5,556 nt of DNA from Candidatus Dormiibacterota bacterium (lineage in GTDB: Bacteria > Chloroflexota > Dormibacteria > Aeolococcales > Aeolococcaceae). Below the pieces are notes generated by a model, which was not told the origin of the DNA, ran no database searches, and saw only the letters and a list, made by a program, of their open reading frames with translations. Positions 1 through 5,556 of the stretch are shown one piece after another (the first letter of the stretch is position 1; the number at the start of each line of letters is the position of its first letter). The translations under genes and the position numbers were made by a program. The stretch lies in assembly GCA_003153215.1 (NCBI GenBank), contig PLXL01000025.1:1-5556 (forward strand), given 5' to 3'.

Positions 1-2157
1 GTGCTGCCCCTGGTCCGCGACCACGGGCAGTGCGTCATCGCCCTGACCATCGACGAGCAGGGGATGGCCCGAACCCGCGATCGCAAGGTCGAGGTGGCAC
101 GCCGCATCCGCGACATCGCCTGCGAGGAGTACGGGCTGGCGCCCCACCAGCTACTCTTCGACGACCTCACCTTCACCCTGGCGACGGGGGACGCCGAGTG
201 GATCGACTCCGCGGTGGAGACGATCGAAGGCATCCGCCTCATCAAGCGGGAGCTGCCCGGGGTGCTCACCTCGCTTGGCGTGAGCAACGTCTCGTTCGGT
301 CTGACCCCGCCGGCCCGGGCGGTGCTCAACAGCGTCTTCCTCTACCACTGCGTCGAGGCCGGCCTCGACGCGGCCATCATCAACCCCGCTCAGACAGTCC
401 CCTACGCGGAGGTGAACGACGAGCGCCGCCAGCTCGCCGAGGACCTCATCTTCAACCGGCGGGCGGATGCGCTCTCCAGCTACATCGACCACTTCTCGGG
501 GGTGACCGAACGGGTCGGGGCTGAGAAGGTAGACCCCTTCGCCGGGCTCGCCGCACCGGAGCGCATCCACGCCCAGATCCTCCACCGCCGCAAGGAGGGG
601 ATCGAGGCGCTCATCGACGAGGCGCTCCGCGACCGGAGCGCGGTCAGCCTGCTCAACGAGATCCTCCTCCCGGCCATGAAGGACGTCGGTGACCGCTTCG
701 GGGCGGGGGAGCTGATCCTCCCCTTTGTCCTGCAGAGCGCCGAGGTGATGAAGCGCGCCGTCGCCCACCTAGAGCAGTACCTGGACCGGACCGAGGGGTA
801 CACCAAGGGCCAGGTGGTGCTCGCCACCGTCTTCGGCGATGTCCACGACATCGGCAAGAACCTGGTCAAGACCATCCTCAGCAACAATGGCTATACCGTC
901 CACGACCTCGGCAAGCAGGTGCCGATGACGACCATCGTCGAGAAGGCCATCGAGGTCGATGCGGACGTGATCGGATTGAGCGCGCTGCTGGTCAGCACCA
1001 GCAAGCAGATGCCGATGATGGTCGAGGAGCTGGACCGCCGCGGTCTCGGCTACCCCGTGATCATCGGTGGCGCCGCCATCAACCGGGGATTCGGCCGGCG
1101 CATCCTCTACCTCGACCCAGAGCGGGCCTACGAGCCCGGTGTCTTCTACTGCAAGGACGCCTTCGAGGGGCTGGAGACCTGCGACCAGCTCGTCGATCCG
1201 GAGCGCCGCGCGCCCCTGGTGGAGCGTGTCCGCGCCGAGGCGCACGCCTTCCGTGAGCAAGAGCGGGCGAAGGCGGCCGCCAAGGCGGAGCTGCCCAAGG
1301 TCGTGGTGAACGCGCGCAGTGACACGCGGACGGACGCACCCATCCCCACGCCACCCTTCTGGGGCCCCCAGGTGGTGACCGGCATCAATGTCCAGGCGGT
1401 GTATCCCCACATCGACCGCAACTCGCTCTTCAAGATGAGCTGGCAGTTCCGCGGCGTCCACGATCCGGAACGCTGGGACGAGCTGGTGCGCACCGAGCTG
1501 GAGCCCCGCCTGGAGAGATCGATGCGCGAGGCGCAGCGGGAGGGCTGGCTGGACCTGCAGGCCGTCTACGGCTACTGGCCGGCGCTCGCCGAGGGCGACT
1601 CCGTCGTCGTCTTCGACCCCGAGGACCACGAGCGCGAGATCGCGCGATTCAGCTTCCCGCGTCAGGGCGAGCAGCACCGCCTCTGCTTGGCCGACTACGT
1701 GCGGCCGCGGGAGCTGGCGGTGGGCAATGAGCGTGACGTCATCGCGCTCCAGGTGGTGACCACCGGACCTCGGGCCAGCGAGGTCTCCAACCAGCTCCAG
1801 GTCAAGGGCGACTACGACGACATGCTCCGCATCCACGGCTTCGCCACCCAGATGGCCGAGGCCACCGCGGAGTACATCCACGCCCACATCCGCCGCGAGC
1901 TGGGGCTCGGCCCGGAGCAGGGCCGCCGCTACTCGTGGGGCTACCCTGCCTGCCCCGACCTCCAAGACCACCAGGTCTTCTTCCGGATCGTGCCGGCTGA
2001 GCGGATCGGGGTCACCCTCACCGAGGGCTACCAGCTGGTGCCGGAGCAGTCGACCGCCGCGATCGTCCTCCACCATCCGGAGGCGCGCTACTTCGCCGTC
2101 TACGGCAGCCGCTTCGAGGCGGGGTCGGGCCCGGGGGCGCCGGAGGCGCCGGCGTAG
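1..2157 (+). CDS. metH: Cobalamin-dependent methionine synthase, C-terminal 718 residues (5' end outside window)
   Basis: Transfers a methyl group from 5-methyltetrahydrofolate through cobalamin to homocysteine, making methionine in the cytoplasm. Residue numbers count from the window edge. Residues 1-165 are the second half of the pterin-binding TIM barrel (SNVSFG at 95-100). Residues about 185-265 are the helical cap (FGAGELILPFVLQSAEVMK). Residues 270-400 are the B12-binding Rossmann domain with DVHDIGKN at 280-287, where His282 is the lower axial cobalt ligand, and IIGGAA at 354-359. After a charged, Ala-rich linker (about 400-448) comes the AdoMet-binding reactivation domain (450-702). 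It has Asp472, the RxxxGY motif (Arg643 to Tyr648, followed by PACPD) and Tyr697, which by eye match E. coli Asp946, Arg1134 and Tyr1189. The family is about 1,200 residues long, so the homocysteine/zinc domain and the first half of the pterin barrel lie upstream. The GTG at position 1 is the window edge inside the barrel, not a true start. The frame is intact to TAG at 2155-2157. The motifs follow the cyanobacterial/actinobacterial type rather than the E. coli type. Confidence 0.97.
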   Translation: MLPLVRDHGQCVIALTIDEQGMARTRDRKVEVARRIRDIACEEYGLAPHQLLFDDLTFTLATGDAEWIDSAVETIEGIRLIKRELPGVLTSLGVSNVSFGLTPPARAVLNSVFLYHCVEAGLDAAIINPAQTVPYAEVNDERRQLAEDLIFNRRADALSSYIDHFSGVTERVGAEKVDPFAGLAAPERIHAQILHRRKEGIEALIDEALRDRSAVSLLNEILLPAMKDVGDRFGAGELILPFVLQSAEVMKRAVAHLEQYLDRTEGYTKGQVVLATVFGDVHDIGKNLVKTILSNNGYTVHDLGKQVPMTTIVEKAIEVDADVIGLSALLVSTSKQMPMMVEELDRRGLGYPVIIGGAAINRGFGRRILYLDPERAYEPGVFYCKDAFEGLETCDQLVDPERRAPLVERVRAEAHAFREQERAKAAAKAELPKVVVNARSDTRTDAPIPTPPFWGPQVVTGINVQAVYPHIDRNSLFKMSWQFRGVHDPERWDELVRTELEPRLERSMREAQREGWLDLQAVYGYWPALAEGDSVVVFDPEDHEREIARFSFPRQGEQHRLCLADYVRPRELAVGNERDVIALQVVTTGPRASEVSNQLQVKGDYDDMLRIHGFATQMAEATAEYIHAHIRRELGLGPEQGRRYSWGYPACPDLQDHQVFFRIVPAERIGVTLTEGYQLVPEQSTAAIVLHHPEARYFAVYGSRFEAGSGPGAPEAPA
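2136..2150. terminator. Short GC hairpin between convergent genes (weak terminator candidate)
   Basis: GGCGCC, a GGA loop, then GGCGCC form a perfect 6-bp stem at the very end of metH, in the codons for its Gly/Ala/Pro tail. It also lies about 20 bp past the stop of the convergent lipoprotein gene. Being symmetric, it could fold on either transcript. No T-run follows on either strand, and the repeat may only reflect the Ala/Pro/Gly codons, so a terminator role is a weak inference. Confidence 0.2.
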
Positions 2158-2169
2158 GGCGGCTGCGGC

Positions 2170-3363
2170 TCAGAGCACCCCGAGGAGGCTGTCCGCGCGG
2201 GCGATGTCCGTGGCCTGGCCGGTGGTGAGGTTGACCTCGGCGAGCGAGGTGGGTCCCGAGCCCCCGAGGATCTCGGCGATCGAGGTCGTGCCCACCAGCC
2301 TGAACCAGGCCAGCGAACCGTCGAACTCGTCGCCGGCGCTGTCGGGGATGAGCGTCGTCGGCGGGGGGCTCGAGCCGCCCAGCGCAACCGAGAGGAGGGC
2401 CTCGCTCCAGCCGCTGCTGGCGGCGGCCGACGTGCAGTAGGTCAGGAAGGAGGAGCCACCCACGAAAGAGACCAGCCCCGCCGTGTCCGAACCGGTGTCG
2501 ATGGTGGTGGTCGAGCCGCCCGGCGGGGTCACCAGGATCTTGGTGTCCGTACCGACACCGGTCAGGCAGGCGAGGGTGCCGTCCGCCGCCTCGTCCGCGA
2601 ACCGTCCGCTGCTGCACAGCGGCGAGGACAGCGCCCCCGTCTGGGGATCCATGCGCACCACGGTCGAGAGCGAGTAACCCTCGCCGATGAATGGTCCGGC
2701 GCCGCCGACCCCGGTGGGGTCCGCCCCCAGAAGCACGCCCGACGCGTCCCAGCGCAGGGCCTGATAGCCGCCGCCGGCCGTGTTGGAGCGGGTGAGCGTG
2801 GTGACGAGCGTTGGCGCGACCCCGGTTCCGCCCACGTAGATCTGCGATGTGGCCGCCTGATTCGTGCCGTAGGAGTTGACGACGAAGACCCAGCACTGGC
2901 CGTTGGGGGACTCCGCGAGGCTGATGCTGTCGGCGCCGTTCCAGCCCCCGGTCGGGGTGATCGTCCCCAGGTCCTGAGCCGCGCCGCTCTTGCCGAGGAC
3001 TGTCAGCTCCCCGGTGCTCTCGTCATAGAGGTAGATGCCGGCCTGGCCGACCCCCACGGGGACGGGCACCGTGATGGGGTAGGTGGCGGCCGCCGCGGTG
3101 TTGAGCACGGTCCCGCTGGTGCTGAGCACCTCGACCTGGGATCCCTCGGTGACGCCGAAGCCCCAGGGCGCGGAAGTCCCACCCGAAGGAGCGGTGAGGC
3201 AGGCGGCGAGCGGCCCTGCCGGCGTCGGACTCGGGGTCGGCGCTGGCGTTCCGGTGCTCGCTGGATGGCTCGTCGGGCTGGCGGTCGGGGTCTGGGTCGC
3301 CGAGCCGCAGGACGCCAGGACGAGGGCTATTGGACCGATACCGCCAATCCAGAAGCGTCGCAT
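2170..3363 (-). CDS. Secreted lipoprotein with Thr/Pro/Ser linker and beta-propeller-like domain
   Basis: The 397-residue product opens with a lipoprotein signal peptide: MRRFW, a hydrophobic stretch, then the lipobox LASC with Cys19 as the lipidation site. It is therefore expected on the outer face of the cytoplasmic membrane. Residues 24-51 are a linker almost entirely of Thr, Pro, Ser and Ala. The rest is rich in Gly, Ser, Thr and Val with alternating beta-strand patterns. Turns such as ESPNG (151-155), WDASG (205-209) and ADGT (260-263) resemble the SPDG turns of TolB/WD40-type propellers. Five further cysteines (55, 157, 250, 266, 310) could form disulfides outside the cell. No catalytic motif was recognised and the function is unknown. 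The ATG at 3363 is chosen because the signal peptide begins there and a G-run lies 5 nt upstream. The frame stays open to a GTG at 3402, which would add 13 polar residues before the signal. The gene ends 12 bp from the convergent metH stop. Its base composition matches its neighbours. Confidence 0.8.
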   Translation of the reverse strand: MRRFWIGGIGPIALVLASCGSATQTPTASPTSHPASTGTPAPTPSPTPAGPLAACLTAPSGGTSAPWGFGVTEGSQVEVLSTSGTVLNTAAAATYPITVPVPVGVGQAGIYLYDESTGELTVLGKSGAAQDLGTITPTGGWNGADSISLAESPNGQCWVFVVNSYGTNQAATSQIYVGGTGVAPTLVTTLTRSNTAGGGYQALRWDASGVLLGADPTGVGGAGPFIGEGYSLSTVVRMDPQTGALSSPLCSSGRFADEAADGTLACLTGVGTDTKILVTPPGGSTTTIDTGSDTAGLVSFVGGSSFLTYCTSAAASSGWSEALLSVALGGSSPPPTTLIPDSAGDEFDGSLAWFRLVGTTSIAEILGGSGPTSLAEVNLTTGQATDIARADSLLGVL

Positions 3364-3394
3364 CTCGGCCCCCCATTCCGACCCTGTCATCAGA

Positions 3395-3478
3395 TCGGGC
3401 ACTCACCCATCGAACGCTCGTGGGCAAGCACGGTTACGGCCGCAAAGGATACGCCGACCTCGAGCCCTGAGTGCCCGA
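3395..3478. repeat. 11-bp perfect inverted repeat with nested stems, upstream of the lipoprotein gene
   Basis: TCGGGCACTCA (3395-3405) and TGAGTGCCCGA (3468-3478) are exact reverse complements separated by 62 bp. Inside them GCTCG (3416-3420) pairs with CGAGC (3461-3465). Further in, GGT+CGGC on the minus strand pairs with GCCG+ACC across a two-base bulge, giving a plausible three-tier fold. The element fills the centre of the 202-bp gap between the permease stop and the lipoprotein start, and the near arm ends about 30 bp before the lipoprotein ATG. It could be a structured 5' leader RNA or a pair of protein-binding half-sites. A weak -10-like TATCCT (minus strand, 3451-3446) lies inside the loop, with no recognisable -35. 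No known riboswitch consensus was matched by eye. The rest of the gap (3364-3394 and 3510-3565) shows nothing clear beyond a 5-bp CCGCC/GGCGG pair right after the permease stop. Confidence 0.55.
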
Positions 3479-3480
3479 CG

Positions 3481-3509
3481 GGAGGAGGGCCTCCAGCCGG
3501 AAGGCCGGC
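3481..3509 (-). terminator. Tandem small GC hairpins downstream of the permease (possible terminator)
   Basis: Two adjacent 5-bp stems with 4-nt loops lie 57-85 nt past the permease stop: GCCGG/CCGGC (3496-3500 with 3505-3509) and GGAGG/CCTCC (3481-3485 with 3490-3494). Neither has a U-tract, so a classical intrinsic terminator is not supported. Tail-less hairpins in this place are often proposed as terminators in high-GC bacteria. If functional, they would separate the permease transcript from the lipoprotein gene. Confidence 0.28.
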
Positions 3510-3565
3510 ACACCTCCCAGACGCGCAACCGCCGCAGCACGCCCCGCCGCGGTGGAGGTTGGCGG

Positions 3566-5323
3566 TTAGTAGAGAGCCTCGGCCGTCTCGGGCGTGGTCG
3601 CGCCCTCCGGCGGGTAGAGGTGGGCGGCGTACTCATCCACCTGGGCCTCCGAAAGCCGGAAGTGCATCGCGGTGTAGTAAATGACCAGGCTGAATACGGC
3701 GACGATGACGAGGTCCCACCAGAAGGGGATGGCGAAGGCGCCGGGGATGTTACCGGTGCCGCCGACCATGAAGTTTTTGAAGGGACCGACTCCTCCGATG
3801 ATCCCCCCAGTGCCGAACTGCCCGAAGAAGGAGATGATGCCCATCCCGATCAGGTACGGGAAGATCCAGACCCCTGCGATCCAGTCGATCTTGGGCTGGT
3901 TGGGGTTGAGCTTGAAAGCTGCGGAGATGAGCATCAGGATGTATCCGATGGCGACCGCCACCATGAGAGTGCTGTAGGTCCCCCAGCCAGCCCAGTAGAC
4001 GATGAAGCTGGCGCAGACGAAGGCCAGCGGGCAGAGGACGACCGCGAGGGGCAGCAGGTAGGGACGGCGGAGAGCCGGCTTGGAGTAGCGCAGGGCGCCG
4101 AGCGACAGCGGAGCACCCGCGTACATCAGCACCGACGCGCCGGTGACGATGCCGATCAACGAACTCCAGGCCGGGAATGGGAGTAGGAAGAGAGCGCCGA
4201 CGATGGTCGCGATGATGATGCCGAAGACCGGCACCTTGTTCTGCTTGCTGGTCGCCTCGAAGATCTTGGGAACGTACCCGTTCTTGCTGAGGCCGAAGGA
4301 GAGGCGCGAGGTGGTGGTGTTGTAGATGAGTCCGGTGCCGCCTGGAGAGATGACGGCGTCGATCCGGAGGACCACCGCCAGCCAGCCCAATCCCGCGATG
4401 GTCGCCAGGGTGGCGTATGGGGACGCGGCGAGCGACGGGTTGTTGATCCCGAGGGTCGCCCAGGTGGAGGAGTGGGCGAGGGTGGCCGGAGCCAGTGCGC
4501 CGATGAAGGCGAACTGCACCAGGAGGTAGATCACCGCGCCGATGAGGGTCGCGCCGATGACCGCGCGGGGGATGTCCCGCTTGGGGTTGCGGCTCTCACC
4601 GCCGAGCTGCACCGCCTGCTCGAAACCGAGCAGGGAGAAGACGATGCCGCCGGCCGGGATCGCCTCCATGATGACCTTGGGCGCGTTCGCCCCCTTGAGG
4701 AAGAATCCGCCCTCGGCAGTGAAGTTGCCGAAGTGGAAGTGAGTGGTGACGAGCACCACGATGGCGAGGATCGGGACGAAGACCTTGACGCTGGTGACCC
4801 AGGTGTTGGTCCTCGAGAGCCACTTGATGCCCATCAGGTTGATGGCGGCGAAGATCACCAACAGAGCCAGCGCCACGACGATCCCGACGCCGCTCAGGGT
4901 GTTGGTCTTGCCGGCGTACCAGCTGGAGGCCCACGAGACCGTCGAGAAGTACTGGACGGTGGCGAGGACCTCGACCGGGGCGACGGTCGCCGCCTGCAGG
5001 TAGGAGAACCAGCCGAAGGACGCTCCGGCCAGGCTGCCGAAGGCGTAGTGGGGGAAGCGGCTGGTCCCGCCGGTGACGTTGAAGATCCCGCCCAACTCTG
5101 CGTGGATGAGGGCGAGGAGGATGACGATGGCCGAGGCGATGACCCAGGAGAAGACCACGGCGGGGCCGGCGATGACGGTCGCGGTCAGGGCCCCGAACAG
5201 CCATCCGGAACCGATGATCGATCCCTCCGAGGCCCACATCAGGCCCAGGAAGCCCACCTCGCGCTTCAAGCCCTCGTCGACGGCGCCCCCCGGGGGACCT
5301 CCGGCTTGTGCGGCCACTGTCAT
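3566..5323 (-). CDS. APC-superfamily amino-acid permease, about 14 membrane segments
   Basis: Predicted inner-membrane secondary transporter of 585 residues that probably imports or exchanges an amino acid or related amine. Segment 1 carries the unwound substrate-binding turn GSIIGSGWLFG (34-44). Segment 6 has FSLLGFEQ (229-236), followed by the loop ESRNPKRDIPRA (243-254), a hallmark of APC permeases such as AdiC. SRLSFGLSKNGYVPKIF (339-355) after segment 8 is the other family signature. Lys180 at the start of segment 5 may match the conserved lysine seen in ApcT. Hydrophobic stretches fall near 24-48, 53-73, 95-125, 145-166, 178-195, 222-242, 255-279, 303-325, 365-382, 386-412, 422-444, 448-470, 482-503 and 533-552. 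Segments 13-14 go beyond the 12-segment core, with a Gly-rich loop (504-525) between them. The tail is acidic. Substrate cannot be read from sequence. The start is firm: no in-frame start codon lies between this ATG and the upstream TGA at 5378-5380, and GGGAGGG sits 6 nt before it. It overlaps the leader ORF stop by ATGA. Confidence 0.93.
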   Translation of the reverse strand: MTVAAQAGGPPGGAVDEGLKREVGFLGLMWASEGSIIGSGWLFGALTATVIAGPAVVFSWVIASAIVILLALIHAELGGIFNVTGGTSRFPHYAFGSLAGASFGWFSYLQAATVAPVEVLATVQYFSTVSWASSWYAGKTNTLSGVGIVVALALLVIFAAINLMGIKWLSRTNTWVTSVKVFVPILAIVVLVTTHFHFGNFTAEGGFFLKGANAPKVIMEAIPAGGIVFSLLGFEQAVQLGGESRNPKRDIPRAVIGATLIGAVIYLLVQFAFIGALAPATLAHSSTWATLGINNPSLAASPYATLATIAGLGWLAVVLRIDAVISPGGTGLIYNTTTSRLSFGLSKNGYVPKIFEATSKQNKVPVFGIIIATIVGALFLLPFPAWSSLIGIVTGASVLMYAGAPLSLGALRYSKPALRRPYLLPLAVVLCPLAFVCASFIVYWAGWGTYSTLMVAVAIGYILMLISAAFKLNPNQPKIDWIAGVWIFPYLIGMGIISFFGQFGTGGIIGGVGPFKNFMVGGTGNIPGAFAIPFWWDLVIVAVFSLVIYYTAMHFRLSEAQVDEYAAHLYPPEGATTPETAEALY

Positions 5324-5394
5324 GGCCGGCCCTCCCGGGCCGCACCGGTGTCGGACACCAGCGTGGACAGTCCGACGTCAACAGCTGTAGCCAT
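5320..5394 (-). CDS. Putative 24-residue leader peptide translationally coupled to the permease
   Basis: A short frame starts at ATG 5394-5392 and ends at TGA 5322-5320, overlapping the permease ATG as ATGA. GAGG lies 9 nt upstream (5407-5404), and an in-frame TAG at 5403-5401 fixes this as the first usable start. The peptide begins MATAVDVGLS and ends AAREGRP. It has no hydrophobic segment and no run of one amino acid's codons, so classical ribosome-stalling attenuation by a scarce amino acid is not obvious. The likely role, inferred from layout, is to bring ribosomes through the hairpin that masks the permease ribosome site. It matches no protein family I recognise. It is too short to prove coding by composition, and a chance ORF remains possible. 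Confidence 0.5.
   Translation of the reverse strand: MATAVDVGLSTLVSDTGAAREGRP
5327..5342 (-). promoter_or_regulatory. Hairpin masking the permease Shine-Dalgarno
   Basis: On the minus-strand transcript CGGCCC, loop GGGA, GGGCCG form a 6-bp stem of G-C pairs only, with a tetraloop. The permease Shine-Dalgarno GGGAGGG (5336-5330) lies in the loop and the 3' arm. The whole hairpin is within the last codons of the leader ORF, so a ribosome reading the leader would melt it and then stop on the permease start. The base pairing is seen directly; the regulatory effect is inferred. Confidence 0.5.
5347..5376 (-). promoter_or_regulatory. Overlapping palindrome and alternative stem inside the leader ORF
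   Basis: GGTGTC-G-GACACC (5347-5359) is a perfect 13-bp odd palindrome. Part of it, GTCGGAC (5350-5356), is also the exact reverse complement of GTCCGAC (5370-5376), 13 nt away. The two pairings share bases and cannot form together. The element could be an operator dyad (TGTC-n-GACA) or a switch between two RNA folds upstream of the ribosome-site hairpin. No -35/-10 pair was recognised nearby. Confidence 0.35.
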
Positions 5395-5403
5395 GACTGC
5401 CTA

Positions 5404-5407
5404 CCTC
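5404..5407 (-). promoter_or_regulatory. Shine-Dalgarno of the leader ORF
   Basis: GAGG on the minus strand, 9 nt before the leader ATG, with a second AGG at 5 nt. It is not involved in the masking hairpin downstream, so the leader would be open to ribosomes while the permease site is folded. Confidence 0.5.
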
Positions 5408-5450
5408 GCGTGAGCCGGGAACTCCCATCCCCATGGCGGCCATCCCGGTT

Positions 5451-5492
5451 GCCGCGGTATGTTCCGCGGCTTAGCGGGTCTTGGCAAGACCC
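5451..5492 (-). terminator. Two consecutive hairpins after the response-regulator gene
   Basis: Two 7-bp perfect stems stand side by side 10 nt past the upstream stop codon. GGGTCTT/AAGACCC has a 3-nt loop (5476-5482 with 5486-5492), and GCCGCGG/CCGCGGC has a 6-nt loop (5451-5457 with 5464-5470). The position fits transcription ending after the response regulator, but no U-run follows either stem on the minus strand, so tail-less or Rho-aided termination, mRNA 3'-end protection, or partial read-through into the permease are all possible. The rest of the 107-bp gap to the leader ORF shows no convincing promoter. Confidence 0.38.
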
Positions 5493-5501
5493 AACTTCGC
5501 G

Positions 5502-5556
5502 CTACTGCGTCAGCATCGCCTGGATGCGGGCGCTGAGGTCCTTGATCTTGAAGGGC
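5502..5556 (-). CDS. C-terminal end of a response-regulator receiver domain (partial)
   Basis: Only the last 17 codons and the TAG stop are inside the window; the tail reads PFKIKDLSARIQAMLTQ. The partial codon at the edge ends in G, consistent with a preceding Lys (AAG), which would restore the KPF motif at the start of the last helix of CheY-like receiver domains. That helix typically reads like L..RI.A.L and ends the domain. Because the protein stops right there, the receiver would be either a stand-alone domain or the last domain of a larger protein. The Asp phosphorylation site is outside the window. It lies upstream of the permease leader on the same strand, with hairpins between, so shared transcription is uncertain. 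The call rests on a short motif. Confidence 0.6.
   Translation of the reverse strand, partial: PFKIKDLSARIQAMLTQ

Noticed and set aside
1..3. GTG at the first base as a true start of a short cobalamin protein
   Set aside because: Homology to MetH is continuous from the first residues, which are mid-way through the pterin-binding barrel, so this is a window cut.
640..655. RYSWGYPACPD replacing the RPAPGYPACP of E. coli MetH as a possible defect (residue numbers)
   Set aside because: The essential RxxxGY pattern is kept, and RYSFGYPACP-like versions are usual in cyanobacterial and actinobacterial MetH.
769..2076. Long open frame (435 codons) antisense to metH
   Set aside because: It lies wholly inside a gene with clear MetH motifs; its composition (Leu, Val, Asp, His, Gly) is the usual shadow of GC-rich codons, with no recognisable domain.
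2018..2896. Minus-strand open frame overlapping the end of metH and the lipoprotein
   Set aside because: It is an out-of-frame shadow of the lipoprotein (Arg/Gly/Pro/His-rich) and lacks the signal peptide and linker pattern of the real frame.
3421..3465. GCAAAGG and GGTTACGG on the plus strand, suggesting a c-di-GMP-I riboswitch
   Set aside because: Only short words agree; the GGGCAAACC and GACGCAAAGCC core segments are absent and no suitable plus-strand gene follows.
3083..4186. Plus-strand open frame (367 codons) across the lipoprotein start and the permease 3' end
   Set aside because: It is antisense to two better-supported genes and crosses their intergenic gap; its second half is a low-complexity Asp/Glu/Gly/Arg run typical of the antisense of membrane-protein codons.
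4472..5413. Plus-strand open frame (313 codons), very acidic
   Set aside because: It is antisense to the permease and its leader; the Asp/Glu/Gly/Arg-rich composition mirrors hydrophobic codons read backwards.

Overview
The window is GC-rich (roughly two-thirds G+C by eye) bacterial DNA. Codons end mostly in G or C, start sites have Shine-Dalgarno sequences, and one product is a Cys-anchored lipoprotein with a Thr/Pro/Ser linker. The MetH sequence belongs to the non-proteobacterial type (RYSWGYPACPD in the activation domain). This fits a high-GC soil lineage such as Actinomycetota, Chloroflexota or Dormibacterota; the Dormibacterota guess is inference only.

Layout. Positions 1-2157 (+) hold the C-terminal 718 residues of a cobalamin-dependent methionine synthase (metH), cut at its 5' end by the window edge. 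Twelve bases later, convergent on the minus strand, lies a secreted lipoprotein with a beta-propeller-like body (2170-3363). Behind it is a 202-bp intergenic region with an 11-bp perfect inverted repeat and nested shorter stems. Next on the minus strand is a 585-residue APC-superfamily amino-acid permease (3566-5323). Its start codon overlaps (ATGA) the stop of a 24-codon leader reading frame (5320-5394). The permease Shine-Dalgarno sits in a GC-only hairpin inside the end of that leader frame. Upstream again, past two small hairpins, are the last 17 codons of what looks like a response-regulator receiver domain (5502-5556, minus), cut by the window edge.

How the genes relate. metH is a housekeeping one-carbon/methionine enzyme and is not co-transcribed with the rest. 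The three larger minus-strand genes (response regulator, permease, lipoprotein) point the same way, but gaps of 107-202 bp with hairpins suggest separate or only partly linked transcripts. No mobile element, CRISPR array, tRNA or rRNA was seen. The most interesting part is not a protein. It is the permease leader: a short ORF with its own ribosome site, alternative stems, a masked downstream ribosome site and a stop/start overlap, which together look like translational coupling.
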